A stretch of DNA of 64,000 bases from Prochilodus magdalenae (GCA_024036415.1 JAMWET010001089.1:1339501-1403500); one strand, 5' to 3'; positions 12,753-26,197 are shown, counted from the first letter of the stretch. The notes: a model not told the origin generated them from the sequence alone. Made by a program: numbers and translations.

Positions 12753-13499
12753 TTTTTGGGGATGGCCGGTCCATTGTTCTAAGAACACCAGCAGTGATCT
12801 TCTCAGAAGTGTGCTTGCCGTGGTTATAGAATATATGTTATATGTTATAGAATCCATCCTCCAAAGTGCACTGCATGATATGTTAAACACTCTTTGTCCT
12901 TATCAGCATTCATGATGCCTTCAGTCAACATCTACACATGTTGCTGTACATCCTGGTTGTAGACATGGTTTGAACGGTCATGTCTTGGTGTATATATGAG
13001 AGTATCTAAGTGCAGCACAGAAGCATTTGCAGTTTGTTTTGCAGTCACTCTGCTCCAACTCCACTCCAGGTTTTCTGTTCCTTGGTTTTTTGCTCTTATG
13101 AACAATTGGAGCAGGCCCCATGTACTCCATTTTACAAATGAGATATTTTATGGCCAGTATTAAATGCAAAACTACTACTCCAAATGCACATGCTTTTAAC
13201 CCTATCGTCTTTATCACTCACTCAACAAAATGAATGACATAAGACTTATTTGTTTGTAATATCTGCAGAACTTTGCTGTGTTTGGTCAGAATGTCCAGTG
13301 TAGGTCAGTCGAACAGTTCCGAAAGCCAAATGCTCTAAGGTTACTGGTAGTGGAAATGTTTTTCCTAAACATTTGAAAATGCTGGATATTTGAATTTCAA
13401 GGTGGAATAGTAATTGTGAACAAATAGAAACCAACTGAAAAGTGAAACAACATTTTGTTGTCAGGACTTTAGAGGGAAATATTGACATAGGTTAAATTA
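12753..13499 (+). other. Intron, no gene seen
   Basis: Ordinary intronic sequence. The reverse-strand open frames of about 80 codons show no recognisable family. Confidence 0.6.
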
Positions 13500-13632
13500 T
13501 TCATTCATTCCTTCATCTTCTAAGCCACCCATCCTTTTGGGTCGCAGGAGGTACTGGAGCTTATCCCAGCACTCATTAGGCAGAGGGCAGTAAACAACCT
13601 GGATAGGCTCCCAGTCCATCACAGGGCAAGGT
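13500..13632 (-). repeat. Teleost dispersed repeat fragment
   Basis: The phrases tcttctaagccacccatcct, tttgggtcgcaggaggtact, ggagcttatcccagcactca, ggcagagggcag and cccagtccatcacagggcaa match a very common fish repeat whose consensus mentions a 'claim' of CCAGTCCATCACAGGGC. It is here in the reverse orientation relative to the related SINE-like copy near 49.6 kb. It is a partial copy. Confidence 0.6.
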
Positions 13633-14099
13633 TAAACTGTATATTGTTTTATTTTTACTATTTTGGACTAAAATATATCAGATTTATTTGGTTGGTAATA
13701 ATGTATCTTATTTAAAAATATTAAAAATAATTAAAATACTAAGAAATAAAAGTGAAGAATAAGCCATTGTTAAGTCAACCTTCAAAAAATAAGTTAACTT
13801 AAGCATGTTAAATAGTTTTATCTGAAAATATTTACATACAGTAATTTACAAGGTGCCTTCTAGGACTGAAGTCTGACACCCTGACACAGTGTTCAGCCAG
13901 CCGAAAATATCCTCCCTCTCCTGCCTTACAGCCTAGCGAGGAGGTTTTCTGTTCTCCTTCCTAGAAAATACTCTCTTTTTTGCTGTGCCCAGCTACTTTT
14001 TCTGGGAATATATTCAGTTCATTTAACAGAAGATTTGAGTTGCAGATGTCCTTCCCTTTTATGTTCCTGAAGGACGTTTTAGTCCTAGCTGTGCACAGT
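13633..14099 (+). other. Intron, no gene seen
   Basis: AT-rich intronic sequence. Nothing coding was recognised. The change of texture described for the following block seems to begin somewhere between 13.9 and 14.6 kb. Confidence 0.5.
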
Positions 14100-17000
14100 T
14101 ACAGCTTCTATCGGGGGGTGAGGCGGACGTCCAAGGTTTACCAGTAGTAATAAGAAAAAAAACCATGGGGAAGCACAATCTACTGAAACTCAGTTGAATT
14201 TGATGCATACTGAATTCTCCTGACTATATTTCGATAGTTATCAGAAACTAGCAACTTTACTTCCATAAAATAAATCTCTACCCCAATGACCTAGAGAATG
14301 CTTTCATGTTAAGATGTTAAATACGTGTTAGTGGGGCACAACGTAACATGTTGTTTTGCCTGATAATTTGAGTAAATAATGATAATTTGATGCATCGATT
14401 AACAATTTTGACATAAGCACACCACAGAGACCATTACCCATTTTATCGACAGTGTAGCACTCAAGTAGCAGGAGTGAATACAAATCTTAAAGTTGATGAA
14501 ACAATGCAAAAATTACTCACCCTACTGCTGCAAACGCTAAATAAACATGAAAAATGAATACTTCCTTCAGATCTGTAATTATGTCACTGCTTGCGGCTGT
14601 TTAAGGTGGTAGTAACTGGGAGTGTCATACCCTGTGAGGCCAGGAGGGGGGAAACTGCATGAGGATGATGGGGCTATTATCCCTGTGCTTTGTGAGAAAA
14701 TGAGGATTCCGTGTAGATTGCGAAGAGGGGTACAGTGCAGTGAATGTCTGGGTTTCCATGTTGGTGGAACAAGGCGTCACCACATAGCAGTCGGAGCTTT
14801 CGTTAAGATTGTTAACAACAGATAGGGGAATCCTTGGCGGATTTATGAGCGGTGGTGGGAACGTGCCACCCGAAAAGGAAAAAACTGTACAGATCGGCAA
14901 CCACATGTATGGCCGTTGAGAGTCCGCTAGGTCCACCTGGTACATGGAAGCCTAAACAGGGCATGCAGCCCGTTCTGCCAGCAGAGCAGTGGTCTGTAAA
15001 ACCCACAGTACTACAGGAATATGCGCTCAGAATGTGTGACCAGGGACGCACAGGGCACCTTACCTTCCAGCAGCCACAACCAGGTTTTCTGCATTCTAAA
15101 AAAAAACCTGACACCTGGCTAGCGCAAATTGCTATACTGACACACCCAGTTCAAGACCGATGAGACTTGAATCATCATGTCATGTAGACCTCACTGCTAT
15201 TGTCCTGAATACTTGTTCAGTCTTCAGTCATTGAGGTTCATTACGACGAGCCAGTAGTGAAGTGTACCTAGAGTGGAGAGTACTGAGACTCACTCATTAC
15301 AGAAGCTGCTTTACGTGAATTTAAAGTAGTAACCAATAAATGGCTTCACCATTAAGTATGGACAAGGAATACAAAATGTCATTAGATTGAATTGACTCAG
15401 GAGAAGAACACAAGATACTCAGTAAAAGATTTAAAAAACACATCTAGTGTTATATGGTAAGCCATAAATTATGCGCCACTTAAGGAACCAAGATAGAAAC
15501 AGCAAAGTCGCGTTCGTAATGGTGTATAGTCATCTAAGGGATATTATCCTCAGACAGTGGAGGTTGGGGCCCAATAAAAGAGGGGAGTGAACACCTCCCC
15601 TTTAAAAAAAAAAAAACACCCTGCGGGAAAATTGACTGTGAGGGGGGAAGCATGTCTATATACTGTTTCATGTTTTACGCCAGTTGGAATGTCCCCGCAA
15701 GTATTGTAGACGAGGATCTGGGGGGTATCGGCTCACTTCTATAAGCGATGTACCCCATTTTTTGGTTTTAATCACTCAGCAGCTAAAAATAAATTGTGGT
15801 AATGCTGAGTTAGTCATGTGACTGTGGATATGCCATAGCCAGCTTGCCGACTGAGCGAATCATACGGTACACGCTAGTGTGTTTAATATCGAAATAGTAT
15901 ACGCCCACCAGTGCAGCCGGTAAGTGAAATTTAGATTGTCAATGTGCAAACTGTTCTGCGGGTTAAATTCTCGTGTTTATAATAATTGTAGTCCATTAGG
16001 TAATACAAAACATCCAGTTGTGCTTGAAAGGCAAAGTTTTAGCAGTAGATTAATAAGCTAAGATCTGCGGTCTGCATCATGTTGTGAGGTTGGGGTCCAT
16101 ACAAAATGCCGTATAGGGTAATCAGTATCATTGCAAAGTTTTCGATCGTGGGACCTAAGTAATGTTTAGTGGGTAGTAGGGGCGATACACATTGGGTTAA
16201 GCAGCCAATTTGTTGTGCCTGCTAAAAAGGAGATCTAAGCCTGCCTACTAAGTTCGATACTTATAAGCAAATACACTTGGGGTGGATCTTTAGCTACATT
16301 GCCAGCAGATCAAGAAGGCTTGAGATACTTATATCCTATTACAGCCATGCATAGATTCAACAATCGCACCGTGAGGTTTATAGCACGCAAAATAAAACCC
16401 TGCAGCTAGATAAAACTCTAATGAAGTACCATAATTCTGAAGAATGATAGAGTCTTCAGCTATCTTCGTGCTGGATTCACTAGCTGAGTTCTGCGGATAT
16501 TCATGAGAGTGTCTATTACGAGGCTGCGGAAAACTTTTAAGTACTGCGTACCGCGCTTTTGTCGCGCACGGAGTACAAACCGATTGCAGGCTGTTGTTCG
16601 CACTTACGCTTGGCTGCTTGCAAAGTCTTTATGAGACACATTATTCACTCTAACGTCTCTGATTAGTTTTGTCATGGAGTGTAGGGATGAAATGACATAT
16701 TTTTTTGAGCTGCAGGGTGGAACATCTGCTTTATCTTTACACATGCTCCGGCAAATGAGTACATGCTCACAAAATCATGTATGTGAAATAAAACTCAAGG
16801 ATAAGAAAACCATAATGAGCTCATAATAGAAAAAAGCGATGTATGCCTCAGCTGCGCACCCCGCATACAGGTGTAAAAAGCCAGACCTGGTGTACATATT
16901 GATTAGCCCTTACTATAGTCTTAGTGAGTTCCTCCATAAAGTCTGGCAATCTTTTCTTGTTGCGTGAAGATTCCATGCGGACAGTAAAAGTGTTAGAATA

Positions 17001-20000
17001 CAACCTAACCAGCTTTGTGGAAATCTAAATATGCGATCAGCTCTGGATTTAATAATTGGTTGAGTATCTGGTGCATCCTCCAATCGTGTTACGACTCCTC
17101 GTCGCAGTCTCTATAGTCTTTGTTGTTTTAGGGACGGGAGGTCCAATTGCCTCTGTTGTAACTAGATCTGACAGTAATATAGTACATGATATCTGGAGCC
17201 AGAGGAACTAATGAAGTATTTTGCTCTCACTAGTCTCGGCCGACCTCGAGCAGTTGGGGTTGCCATGCGCTCATGTAGCTATGTAGGGTTTGGAAAGGTG
17301 AAAGCCCACTGAGTCCATGTAAAGCCACTTTCGACTGTTTTGGGAGGTGTTTCATGCTGTTCCCGAAGCCAAAGGTGCAGCACAGACCGGTCTGAGGGGG
17401 GGGGGGTGGGGGGACTGGCGCAGGGGGTCCCACACTCTAATCAGAGTATAAAACCTCCCCAGCCTGCAACTGAATTGAGGGGTTCAAGAACCTTGAGAAA
17501 AACTTTGGAAGACAAGTTTTTGGAATGAAAACTGGATTGATGTTGGAGTTCTAAAACTCAAGCGCAAGAAGCTTAGGAAGAACATAGACTGTGATAGAAC
17601 TTACTGGAGTAGTCTCATCGAGATGTGTCATAACCATCCCTTGCAAAGATTGGACAAGCTGTGCAAAGTGACGCCTATAAAAAGACTGCAAGACATACTA
17701 ACTACTCGGCACTATAGCGCAGGCTTGACGTTTCTATATACGCAGACGCTGTGGACGTAAAAAAAACAATTCACGGTATAAAAATGAGAAATAGCTGGCG
17801 TCACCTATGGTCTGTGCTTTGGGTAACACTACTGCTCCACTCCGATGTGTTAGGGATACTCCGCACAGGATACTGAGAACTTGAGTCTAGGGTATGGCCG
17901 CGCGGCCCAAGCTATTCACATGCTTCGCCACAACCAGAGAGAATCCCAACTTATTCACTGAATGTGGGGATCCGTCATGGGCCTCACACCTTCCTCTGGC
18001 CGGAACATCACAACCTGTGCCTGAGGTCTGTGAGTCATGGGGAGTGGGTGGTTTTTTGAGTTCGGGGTATTAGGGGGTAGAATGCATCACTCGAGGGGAT
18101 CCCATCTTGCCAAAAATGTCTAAATCCATTACCTCAGCCATGTGCAGGGGTTCTCACACTAAGGATGTTAACGCCACTCTGCCATAATCAGGGGGGCAAC
18201 TCATCTTGCATGTAAGTAATATTGCTGGGCGGATTGTGTCACCACGCGCGGGAACACTCCCGGTCCCGACGAGCTTTCGTGTCATGGGCAGATGTCGCAA
18301 ATACCTACAAGGCCAGAGAAGAGTGCGAGAACGTGGGCTCCCTTAAATGAGATAGCACATTGCACACCGCTGGAACGATAGCTCTGCTAGATATGATGTC
18401 TTTGTATGAGGGGCACATTTCAGGCAATCGAGAGTGATTGGAGTGTCCTTTCAGTGGGAGTGTGTAAATACTACGATCTGTGCATATAATGGTATAGATA
18501 GTTGCCCAAGCTACATGAGCACACTGCTTAGGCTCAGTGCAGATGATAATCGGTGAATGACTAGTATTTTCACATGACTTCGGGCAGGGGACTATCATGT
18601 GCTTTACATTGTTTTTAAACAGAAACAATTAGCCGACAATCATCCAGACGAGTCCACCGGCGCCCACTTACTGCACAAACAGACTGCCTCAAACACTGAG
18701 AGACCTTTAGTAAAAAGACTGAGCGCAATAAAGCAGTAGTTGGTACAGAACAACAGTTACTCTTATTAAGGTGGTAAGTTGCATGACCTGAGTGGACGTG
18801 GTGAAGTGAGAGAGTGCTGATTCACTCTTGCTTCTTGCTCCTAGAGTACTGAATGCGCAGAAACTAAATCCCGCCAGCTGATTAAAACAGCGAGATCAGA
18901 AGATTGACTTTAATGATTAATGTGGTTGGCTTGTACCTTCTGCACCCGGCTCCAATGGCACGTAGCACTGGTCTCAAAAAACGCTAAGTTCGTGGAGTTT
19001 ACAGGAGACTGTCATAGGCACACCCTTTCAGACCACCTAGACTTTTAGCATGCCACAACTGTAGCGCATCGTGCAGAGCGAAGCTGTTGTAAACTGCAGT
19101 GAGTGAATTGGACTTTAAATAGCCATCTTCCAGTTTATCACACTTGCATTCTAACATAGTGACGTTCGGATAGCTGATAATCTTGTTCAGAAACACTCAG
19201 GGTGGAAGACGCGTTGTAGTGAGCCTCTAACACATTTGGGAATGGACCATCCTACAAGACATCCATGTACCTCTCTGGCTGAGAGATTGCATGCATGCCG
19301 TGAGAGAGGAGGCCAATCAAAAAACAATGGTGTAGAGGTCCTGTAGAACTTAAAGAGAGGGGAGGTCAGGTGTGAATGTCGTTACCCGTAGTGTTTTTTT
19401 TGGCCGTGACGAGCGAAGCGGGGGGGTGGGACTAACGTTGAGACTATGGATGACATTCTGAGGAGCAATACTCGTTGAGCTGTATCAGCAGCCTGCATGT
19501 CTGTATAATATGTCTTAAGGTTTTTTTTTTGTAAACTTACATAATTCCACTTAACAGAAAGACTGACAAAGAAAGGATTTGGGTTTTCTAGAAAATGTGT
19601 TTGTGTCTTAGATACACCGACTTATCTATCTCATCCAGTTTTTCATACTACAGCATAACTGTTCCAGTTTCAATTTAAATTGTCATTCGCTGGTGAAATA
19701 GGGTAAGGCATCTAAGTCATACTTTAGTTCTCTCTGTGTCTAGAACTTCTGCGAAGACATAGGAAGACTTGATTTCACTGCGGAGAAAACTTGACAATGC
19801 TGCATATCGATGAATGTCAATTGCATGCTAGTGCCGTAAGTTAGTATAAGTACTAGGTAGTTTAGCCTAGCATTCTTTATACATATGATGATAGTTTAGC
19901 TGAATTCCGTTGTAAAGAACATTTAAAAGTGACATATAGACACTAGCCAATATGAATGGCCATTATAGATTTAATAAAAATATTGAAATAAATTGAAATA

Positions 20001-21545
20001 AAATATTTAACATTAATAAAAATTTTACTTCACTCATTGGAGACCAGTATGTTGCATGCAATATGCATTTGGCTATCTATTATCGGCGACACTCAAAAAA
20101 CTGAGCAAGTGACTATCGACTAGATGGAACAACCAAACAATGTACTGTGCATGATGCATGTCCTTGAGACTGCTATTTTGCCATCATGTGCATGCGTTAC
20201 ATTTGATATGACCAATCTTGGTGTTGATTATAGTGTGCTGTGTACCGAATAATGTGTAAGGCAGCCTCCTGGTACTCTGCACAGGTAAGCGCTAAATAAA
20301 AAAGAGAGGAGAGATCCTCAAGCAATGAACAGTTTGTGACACAGCCATTGTTTTTCTCTTCTCTGTGAAATTACCATGAATATTCTGTGCCCTAGTCCAA
20401 GGAGCTTTCATAAAGAAACCGCCTATATGCGAACATATAAAACAGAATAATTTAAATCCACACAGAATTCATGTTATCTTTCTTATTCAAAAACTTTCTT
20501 ACGAAACACCATACATCCAAGCCACTTAAGCTCAGATGTAAGGAGAGCGAGCCTGAGTGGCCAGGGTGGTTGTTCCATCCACATATTACGTGCTTGCAAT
20601 GCCTAACATGTACTAGGATCACAGCAAGAGCGGGAAGAGGTGACGCCTAGTGGGAGGAGACGGGGGAATTTCACCTGGCATGATAGAGTGTTTGGGCATG
20701 GACTGCGATCTTGATTCATGTCTTTATCATTAAATGTGTTTTCCAATTGTTGGACTTTATATATTACCTCTGTCTGGAATGTAGTCGCGCGATCGGTGAG
20801 GCCAGGTTTATATATTTGGAGTAACTGGAGCGTGGAAGTTTTCTTTCCTAGCACACTGAACATTAGCGGAAAATAAAGAAGCAGCACAGAGGAGCTGACC
20901 CAGCCCTATGGGGGAACTGTGCTAGAAAGTATTATGTCAAAAAAAATCTGGCGAATAGTGTTTGTAACGGAATGTCACATTGATTCCCAGATGCAGAAGG
21001 GCCTAAGTCGGGCTGTGCTCGACATATGGAAAAAGGCGAAATGCGGTGAGGTGGAGAAATGTCTCTCCGTAAGTATTTAACCGTCGCGTAACCTGCACCT
21101 GGTTCTTGAAGAAAAAGTACTATTGGTCAAGCCAGGTGGTTCAGCTAGGGTCTGTAAAACTTTCCAACAGGAGAAACAACAATCAAAAACAAAGGCCATA
21201 TCCAGGAAGTGGTAGATTGAAGGTTATCAGTCATTAAGCTCTTGGTACTAGGAATGGGCCGTAGTTTCCTCAGCAGGGAATACCTCACACATACGGTGGA
21301 CAATCTTGTAGACTGAGAGAAGTGATAATGGTAGTTCAGAACCACAGTACAGCCAGTGAAAGCTAAGCATAGGCCTTCCTTTCCCGCTACCTTCGTAGAG
21401 GTTCACTTTAACCTGTTTTTCCCCAGCCATTGCATAGCTGTGCTGAGGACACATTGACTCCCCCTGACACCGACCACCTAGCTGTCCTGTCAGTTGGGCA
21501 GGAGGCGTATGATTCAACATGATTGTCGGCCACACAGTTTATTTT
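14100..21545. other. Anomalous-texture block, possible uncorrected gap-fill
   Basis: For about 7 kb the sequence looks different from both flanks. CpG is frequent: the 60 bases at 18241-18300 hold eight. Short homopolymers are erratic, including an 11-G run at 17396-17406 followed by T and six more G, and a run of A near 15603-15616. I recognise no repeat family, microsatellite of the local type, or exon. Open frames are short in all frames. The simplest reading is real intron sequence recorded with a high error rate, as when an assembly gap is closed with raw long reads. A genuinely foreign or diverged insertion cannot be excluded. Both boundaries are approximate. Confidence 0.5.
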
Positions 21546-21582
21546 TTTCCCTGCAGATTGCTTGAATGTGACGCGTGACAAG

Positions 21583-22255
21583 GTGAGTATTTACATTTTG
21601 TTCGCATTGAGCCTTTCATCCAGGTCCAGGTGCCGGTTGTCACCAGACCTGCTGAAGAAGATGACAGTGCCCTCTTGTTGAGACCTCATCTTATTCGATG
21701 AAAGAAAATTCACTTTAAATGTTCACATCGCTGTTTTCTCCAAGAATAGCCTGACCTGCTTGCTTATTTACTGTTTCTGGATGGAAAAGCTTTAGAAGCA
21801 CGCTTGTCCAATCATACTGCCAACCAGGAAATTTAGGAAATGAGGCGAGACTATTAATAGTCTGTTGAACTGTCAAATCAGAGAGTTGCTGCTTTCCAGA
21901 TGAAGATACAGTGGAAAGTGGACAGTTGCTTTTGCCTGACTTGTCTGCACTGTGCTGCTACTGTGTGTAATTGCATAAAATTGAAGCCGCTTGCAGTTTT
22001 TCCAACATTTAATTACATCAGTGTGAAGAAAAGAAAGAATAAAGAAATACATCTGCTTTAGTACAAGGGCTGCTGTGTGCAGATCTATTAGTATCAGAAT
22101 TGTTCCTGTTTTTACTCCTACTGCTGATATTATTGATGCTACTGAAATAGCATAACTATTGGTGAAATTTGGTTGTGCGTATTTCCTGATCAGATTTGAC
22201 CATATACCAGATTTTCTTCTTGAGGTGTATGACATCAGATTTATGGGGTATTCTG
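21583..22255 (+). other. Intron, no gene seen
   Basis: Sequence of ordinary texture resumes here. The reverse-strand open frame of 120 codons (21873-22235) is the longest in its neighbourhood but has no recognisable domain, so I leave it uncalled. Confidence 0.55.
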
Positions 22256-22720
22256 TTTACATTTATGGCATATAGCAGATGCTATTATCCAGAGCGACTT
22301 ACAACCTTAGTGTTCCATCAGAGAATGTTTCCTAGCTAGTACAAGAAGGTTAGAGTGTAAAACTCGCCTTGAGCTCAGGCACTACCTGAACAAGTGCTGA
22401 TATCTAGAAAGAAGAATACAGAGCTACCCAAATACAGCAGAAGCACACTACCTAGCAATCCCTGACAGTGTTCATTCCCAGAGAGAAGACCACCTAAGCT
22501 CAGTACATGTGTAAAACAAAGCATTTTAATATATACATCTATTAGTGCTTTACAAAGACATGTGCCTTTAGCCTGTGATTGAAGACCGCAAGATAGTCTG
22601 ATGTACAGACAGCCAGTGGAAGTTCATTCCATCATCTGGATGCCAGGACAGGGAAGAGCCCTTGTCTTCTATGCATCTTGAGGGATGGCGGGTCTAGCTG
22701 AGGTGCGTTATCTCCCTGCC
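22256..22720 (+). repeat. Teleost dispersed repeat ('agcagatgctattatccagagcgac')
   Basis: The left part reads tttatggcatatagcagatg then ctattatccagagcgactta, a signature found throughout teleost genomes. The right part, agccagtggaagttcattcc, ccaggacagggaagagccct and ttgagggatggcgggt, belongs to the same long repeat. The copy is diverged. Confidence 0.65.
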
Positions 22721-23189
22721 TTGGGCTGCTGTGTTTACGCGAACCGTGGTTGTGCATTACTGCTGCCGTGGGCAAAAATGTATTTTGTATAATATCGTTT
22801 TAGTCATGACAGAAAAGAATAGTGGCATAGCTGGCTGGGAGTATTGAGTCATGTGCACTTATTTAAGTTTAGGCCACACCCACACAGCTCTCAGAGTGGT
22901 GATTTTTAAGCAGTGTTGTATTACATGTCGTGTTGTTTTGCATTCATAAGTTGATGGATGATGTAAGACCTTATTTCAGTGTCCTGCAAACATTTTATAC
23001 TGAGGTTATGATAACAGGAAAGACAGCTAACTTCATCATTAATGGATGTGAGAATGGTAAACAGTGTTTTCCTTTTTGGATCAATTATTAACAACACTAT
23101 TTCCAGCAGTCAAGTAATCTGACACTTGATTGGCATATGGCAGAACAAGGAGCTTGAAAAGATCTTTAAATGCAACCATTCAATGACAG
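22721..23189 (+). other. Intron, no gene seen
   Basis: Intronic sequence without recognisable coding or repeat content. Confidence 0.5.
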
Positions 23190-23570
23190 TATTGTCCAGG
23201 TTATGGCCTCCTCTGTGGTTCTAATGGATGCGAAAGCTGGACAATAAGCAGCTGAGACCTTTGAACCTTGGTGTTGACCTCCTTGGATGTCAAAGAAAAC
23301 AAATGACTGGCTCCTCAAACAAATAAGGCCTCACCGCTCATTCAAAACCCAGATAACCGATTACTCTTAATTGTTTATATATCATAAGGCTCACCAGTTA
23401 AAGGCTGGGAAGGCCTATTGTGCTTGGAACAGGTAAAGGTAAAAGAGAAAGAGGATGACCAGCAATAAGATGGATACAGTTAGAAGAAGCATGAACCAGC
23501 CTTTTAGAAGCCAGCATATTCTGAAGGAGCACTATCCATATGGTCAGAAATTAGGAGAAAGACTAAATGA
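23190..23570 (+). mobile_element. Non-LTR retrotransposon (LINE) ORF remnant
   Basis: Conceptual translation on the + strand, across frame breaks, gives pieces resembling the C-terminal end of LINE-type reverse transcriptase ORFs. These include a Trp/Leu-Asp-Asn-Lys type segment (gatgcgaaagctggacaata), then a basic run encoding TGKGKRERG, then a PAIRWIQLEEA-like segment. In intact elements this order follows the polymerase domain. Stops and indels are numerous, so it is an inactive fossil. The clade (for example RTE- or L2-like) cannot be assigned with confidence. Confidence 0.5.
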
Positions 23571-23689
23571 TATGATGACGATAATTATAATAATAATAAT
23601 ACAGGTATATTATGTTAAGTAGATGACGAACAGTGCCTATCACACTGAAGCAATGTGCAGTAACTACAGAAGAAGCTTTGAGCTTTGTG

Positions 23690-24110
23690 AGGGCTCAGTC
23701 AGCAGGCTCGATGGAAGATGTGACAGCAGAGAGGGTGAGTGTGACTGCAGTCCCCTGCTGTGGTGATCATTACACCAAGACAGAGTGACACCGAGGCCTA
23801 GAGTCTTATACCGCCCATCAAGGTGCTCCCAGATGATCGGCCCACATGGCAGTCACTAATTAAACCTGCAGCTGGAGGGGAATTTATCCCTCTCATTAGA
23901 GGGCACAGCCGGCCCACTTCCAGCACATTCGTGGGACGGAACGACGGCGTCTCCTCTGCTCACTGCTATTGTAATGAGCAGTGTTTAGGTAAGTGCCGAG
24001 ACAAAGTGACAGCCTTTAGCGACAAATTAAGCATTTCAGACTGGCGGCCTACGGAAGATGTAATGAGGGAGTGGATCACACACTGATTTCCCCCGACCTT
24101 CTGTTTATTA
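23690..24110 (+). promoter_or_regulatory. Candidate conserved noncoding/enhancer segment
   Basis: This stretch is free of obvious repeats, has balanced composition and carries homeodomain-like and E-box-like words close together: cactaattaaacctgcagctg, cattagaggg, acaaattaagcatttcagac. An 87-codon open frame runs through it but looks like no known protein. Composition and motif density suggest a possible enhancer. This is inference only, and cross-species alignment would decide. Confidence 0.25.
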
Positions 24111-25009
24111 CGCCGGTTTGCTGTTTTTTCTGTTCCAGTGACAGATTCATGTGCCTTCTGAAGAGCATTAGCAAATTCCCTGAGAATTCGTACCACACAT
24201 GTTTTTCCAAACTTGTTTTGGCAAATTCACAACTCTGTGCCTGGGAATATACAACCCCCTAGAGCGTATCCTACAATAGATGTGATTAAGACAGAGACGT
24301 GTACAGTTTATTATGTTTCACTTTTAATTTTAATAACACAAGATTATTAAAACATTTCATATTGACATTAACCTGCCCAAGGTCCTCACTCTCCAACAAA
24401 ATTAGCCCTTAGGCTCAATCCAGCACATTTAGAATATGAAATAACAGTGGTTTTATAAACAAATAATGCAAAGTAAAGCCAAAAATAAACAATGAAAAGG
24501 TCATTTTCCTATCCTTCCAAAAACCAACACTATATATAGTATTTTCTTGTCTGCTAAAGAGGTCATTAAAAGCCCCTCAAGTCATGTCCAAAAGATATCA
24601 ATGTTGTAATCAACACTAAATGTAATTTGGCACGAGTGAAAGACAAAAAAGCTAAATGGCTGTCCATTGGTAAGAGTGATGAAATCAAAAATGTAAAATA
24701 CTATATATATAATATGTAGAAGCTTTAATAACAAGCTTTAAAATGCATAGACCATCAACTGTGTATAAAGAGAACCATTGAGGATAAGGTTAAAGAAATT
24801 TAACCTTAGCCTTAGCCTTGGTCTTTGAAGTTAGAAATTATTACTTAAAACCCATTCAATTATTTTTAGAATTATTCTCAGTTAATGAACGAGATAGAGG
24901 TGGGCAGAATTTTAAAGTATATTATCGGCACACATTTTATAATGCTTATATTGTGACAAACTGTGACTGTGACAAAACAAGAACATAATCAGTCCTAATT
25001 ATTCACCCT
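24111..25009 (+). other. Intron, no gene seen
   Basis: AT-rich intronic sequence leading into the minisatellite. No feature recognised. Confidence 0.6.
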
Positions 25010-26045
25010 GGAACTTGCCATATTACTCTCACCCTATAACAGGTGCCCTACAGCCAGCCATATCAGCCAGACATCCTACAACCAAACGCCCTACAACTGG
25101 TCACATCACCCTCATCCTTCAACCAAGCACCCTATAACCAGCCATATCACCCTCGTCCTATAACTAGCCATATCACTCTTACCCTATAACCAACCATATC
25201 ACCCTCACCTTACAACCAAACACCCTACAACCAGTCATATTACCCTCACCCTACAACCAAACACCCTACAACCAGTCATATTACCTTCACCCTACAACCA
25301 AACACCCTACAACCAGTCATATTACCCTCACCCTACAACCAAACACCCTACAACTGGTCACATCACCGTCATCCTACAACCAAGCACCCTATAACCAGCC
25401 ATATCACCCTCGTCCTATAACTAGCCATATCACTCTTACCCTATAACCAACCATATCACCCTCACCCTACAACCAAACACCCTACAACTGGTCACATCAC
25501 CGTCATCCTACAACCAAGCACCCTATAACCAGCCATATCACCCTCGTCCTATAACTAGCCATATCACTCTTACCCTATAACCAGCCATATTACCCTCACC
25601 CGACAACCAAACACCCTACAACCAGTTATATTACCCTCACCCTACAACCAAACACCCTACAACCAGTCATATTACCCTCACCCTACAACCAAACACCCTA
25701 TAACCAACCATATCACCCTCACCCTACAACCAAACACCCTACAACTGGTCACATCACCGTCATCCTACAACCAAGCACCCTATAACCAGCCATATCACCC
25801 TCGTCCTATAACTAGCCATATCACTCTTACCCTATAACCAGCCATATTACCCTCACCCGACAACCAAACACCCTACAACCAGTTATATTACCCTCACCCT
25901 ACAACCAAACACCCTACAACTGGTCACCTCACCGTCATCCTACAACCAAGCACCCTATAACCAGCCATATTACCCTCACCCTGCAACCAAAGACCCTACA
26001 ACCAGTAATATTACCCTCACCCTACAACCAAACATCCTTCACTCT
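25010..26045. repeat. Minisatellite with 41-bp and 26-bp monomers and higher-order structure
   Basis: About 1 kb of the motif accctacaaccaaacacc/ccagtcatattaccctc. The basic monomer is 41 bp: ccagtcat starts at 25231, 25272 and 25313. A 134-bp module made of 41+26+26+41 bp begins at each ctggtcac (25097, 25354, 25488, 25745 and 25920). The distances between these starts are 257, 134, 257 and 175, exactly 134 plus 3, 0, 3 and 1 copies of 41. The 26-bp monomer equals the 41-bp one without a 15-bp piece. The array was clearly amplified by unequal exchange or slippage of whole modules. Confidence 0.95.
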
Positions 26046-26197
26046 GCAGTCCAGGACCCTAAAATGATATACAGTTTAAAAGCTCAGTGTTCTTCCTTAT
26101 TAGGATGTTTAGAGTGCAGTAAGGCAAACTTGAATGGGGGAACAGAGAAGACAATAAGCATTCCAGCATTAAACATGATCCTGACAAAACATTCCTG

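Noticed and set aside
21557..21582. 26-nt exon-like interval between ttttttccctgcag and gtgagtat
   Set aside because: Splice consensus is good on both sides, but in the D3 phase the first codon becomes TGA and the length would shift frame. It also lies at the edge of the anomalous block.
21873..22235. 120-codon minus-strand open frame
   Set aside because: No recognised domain, no splice context and no codon-use signal; about the length expected by chance in 64 kb.
25010..26045. CCCTA-rich motif as an interstitial telomere array
   Set aside because: The repeat contains accctacaacc/accctataacc but not the exact CCCTAA hexamer in tandem; periods are 41 and 26 bp.
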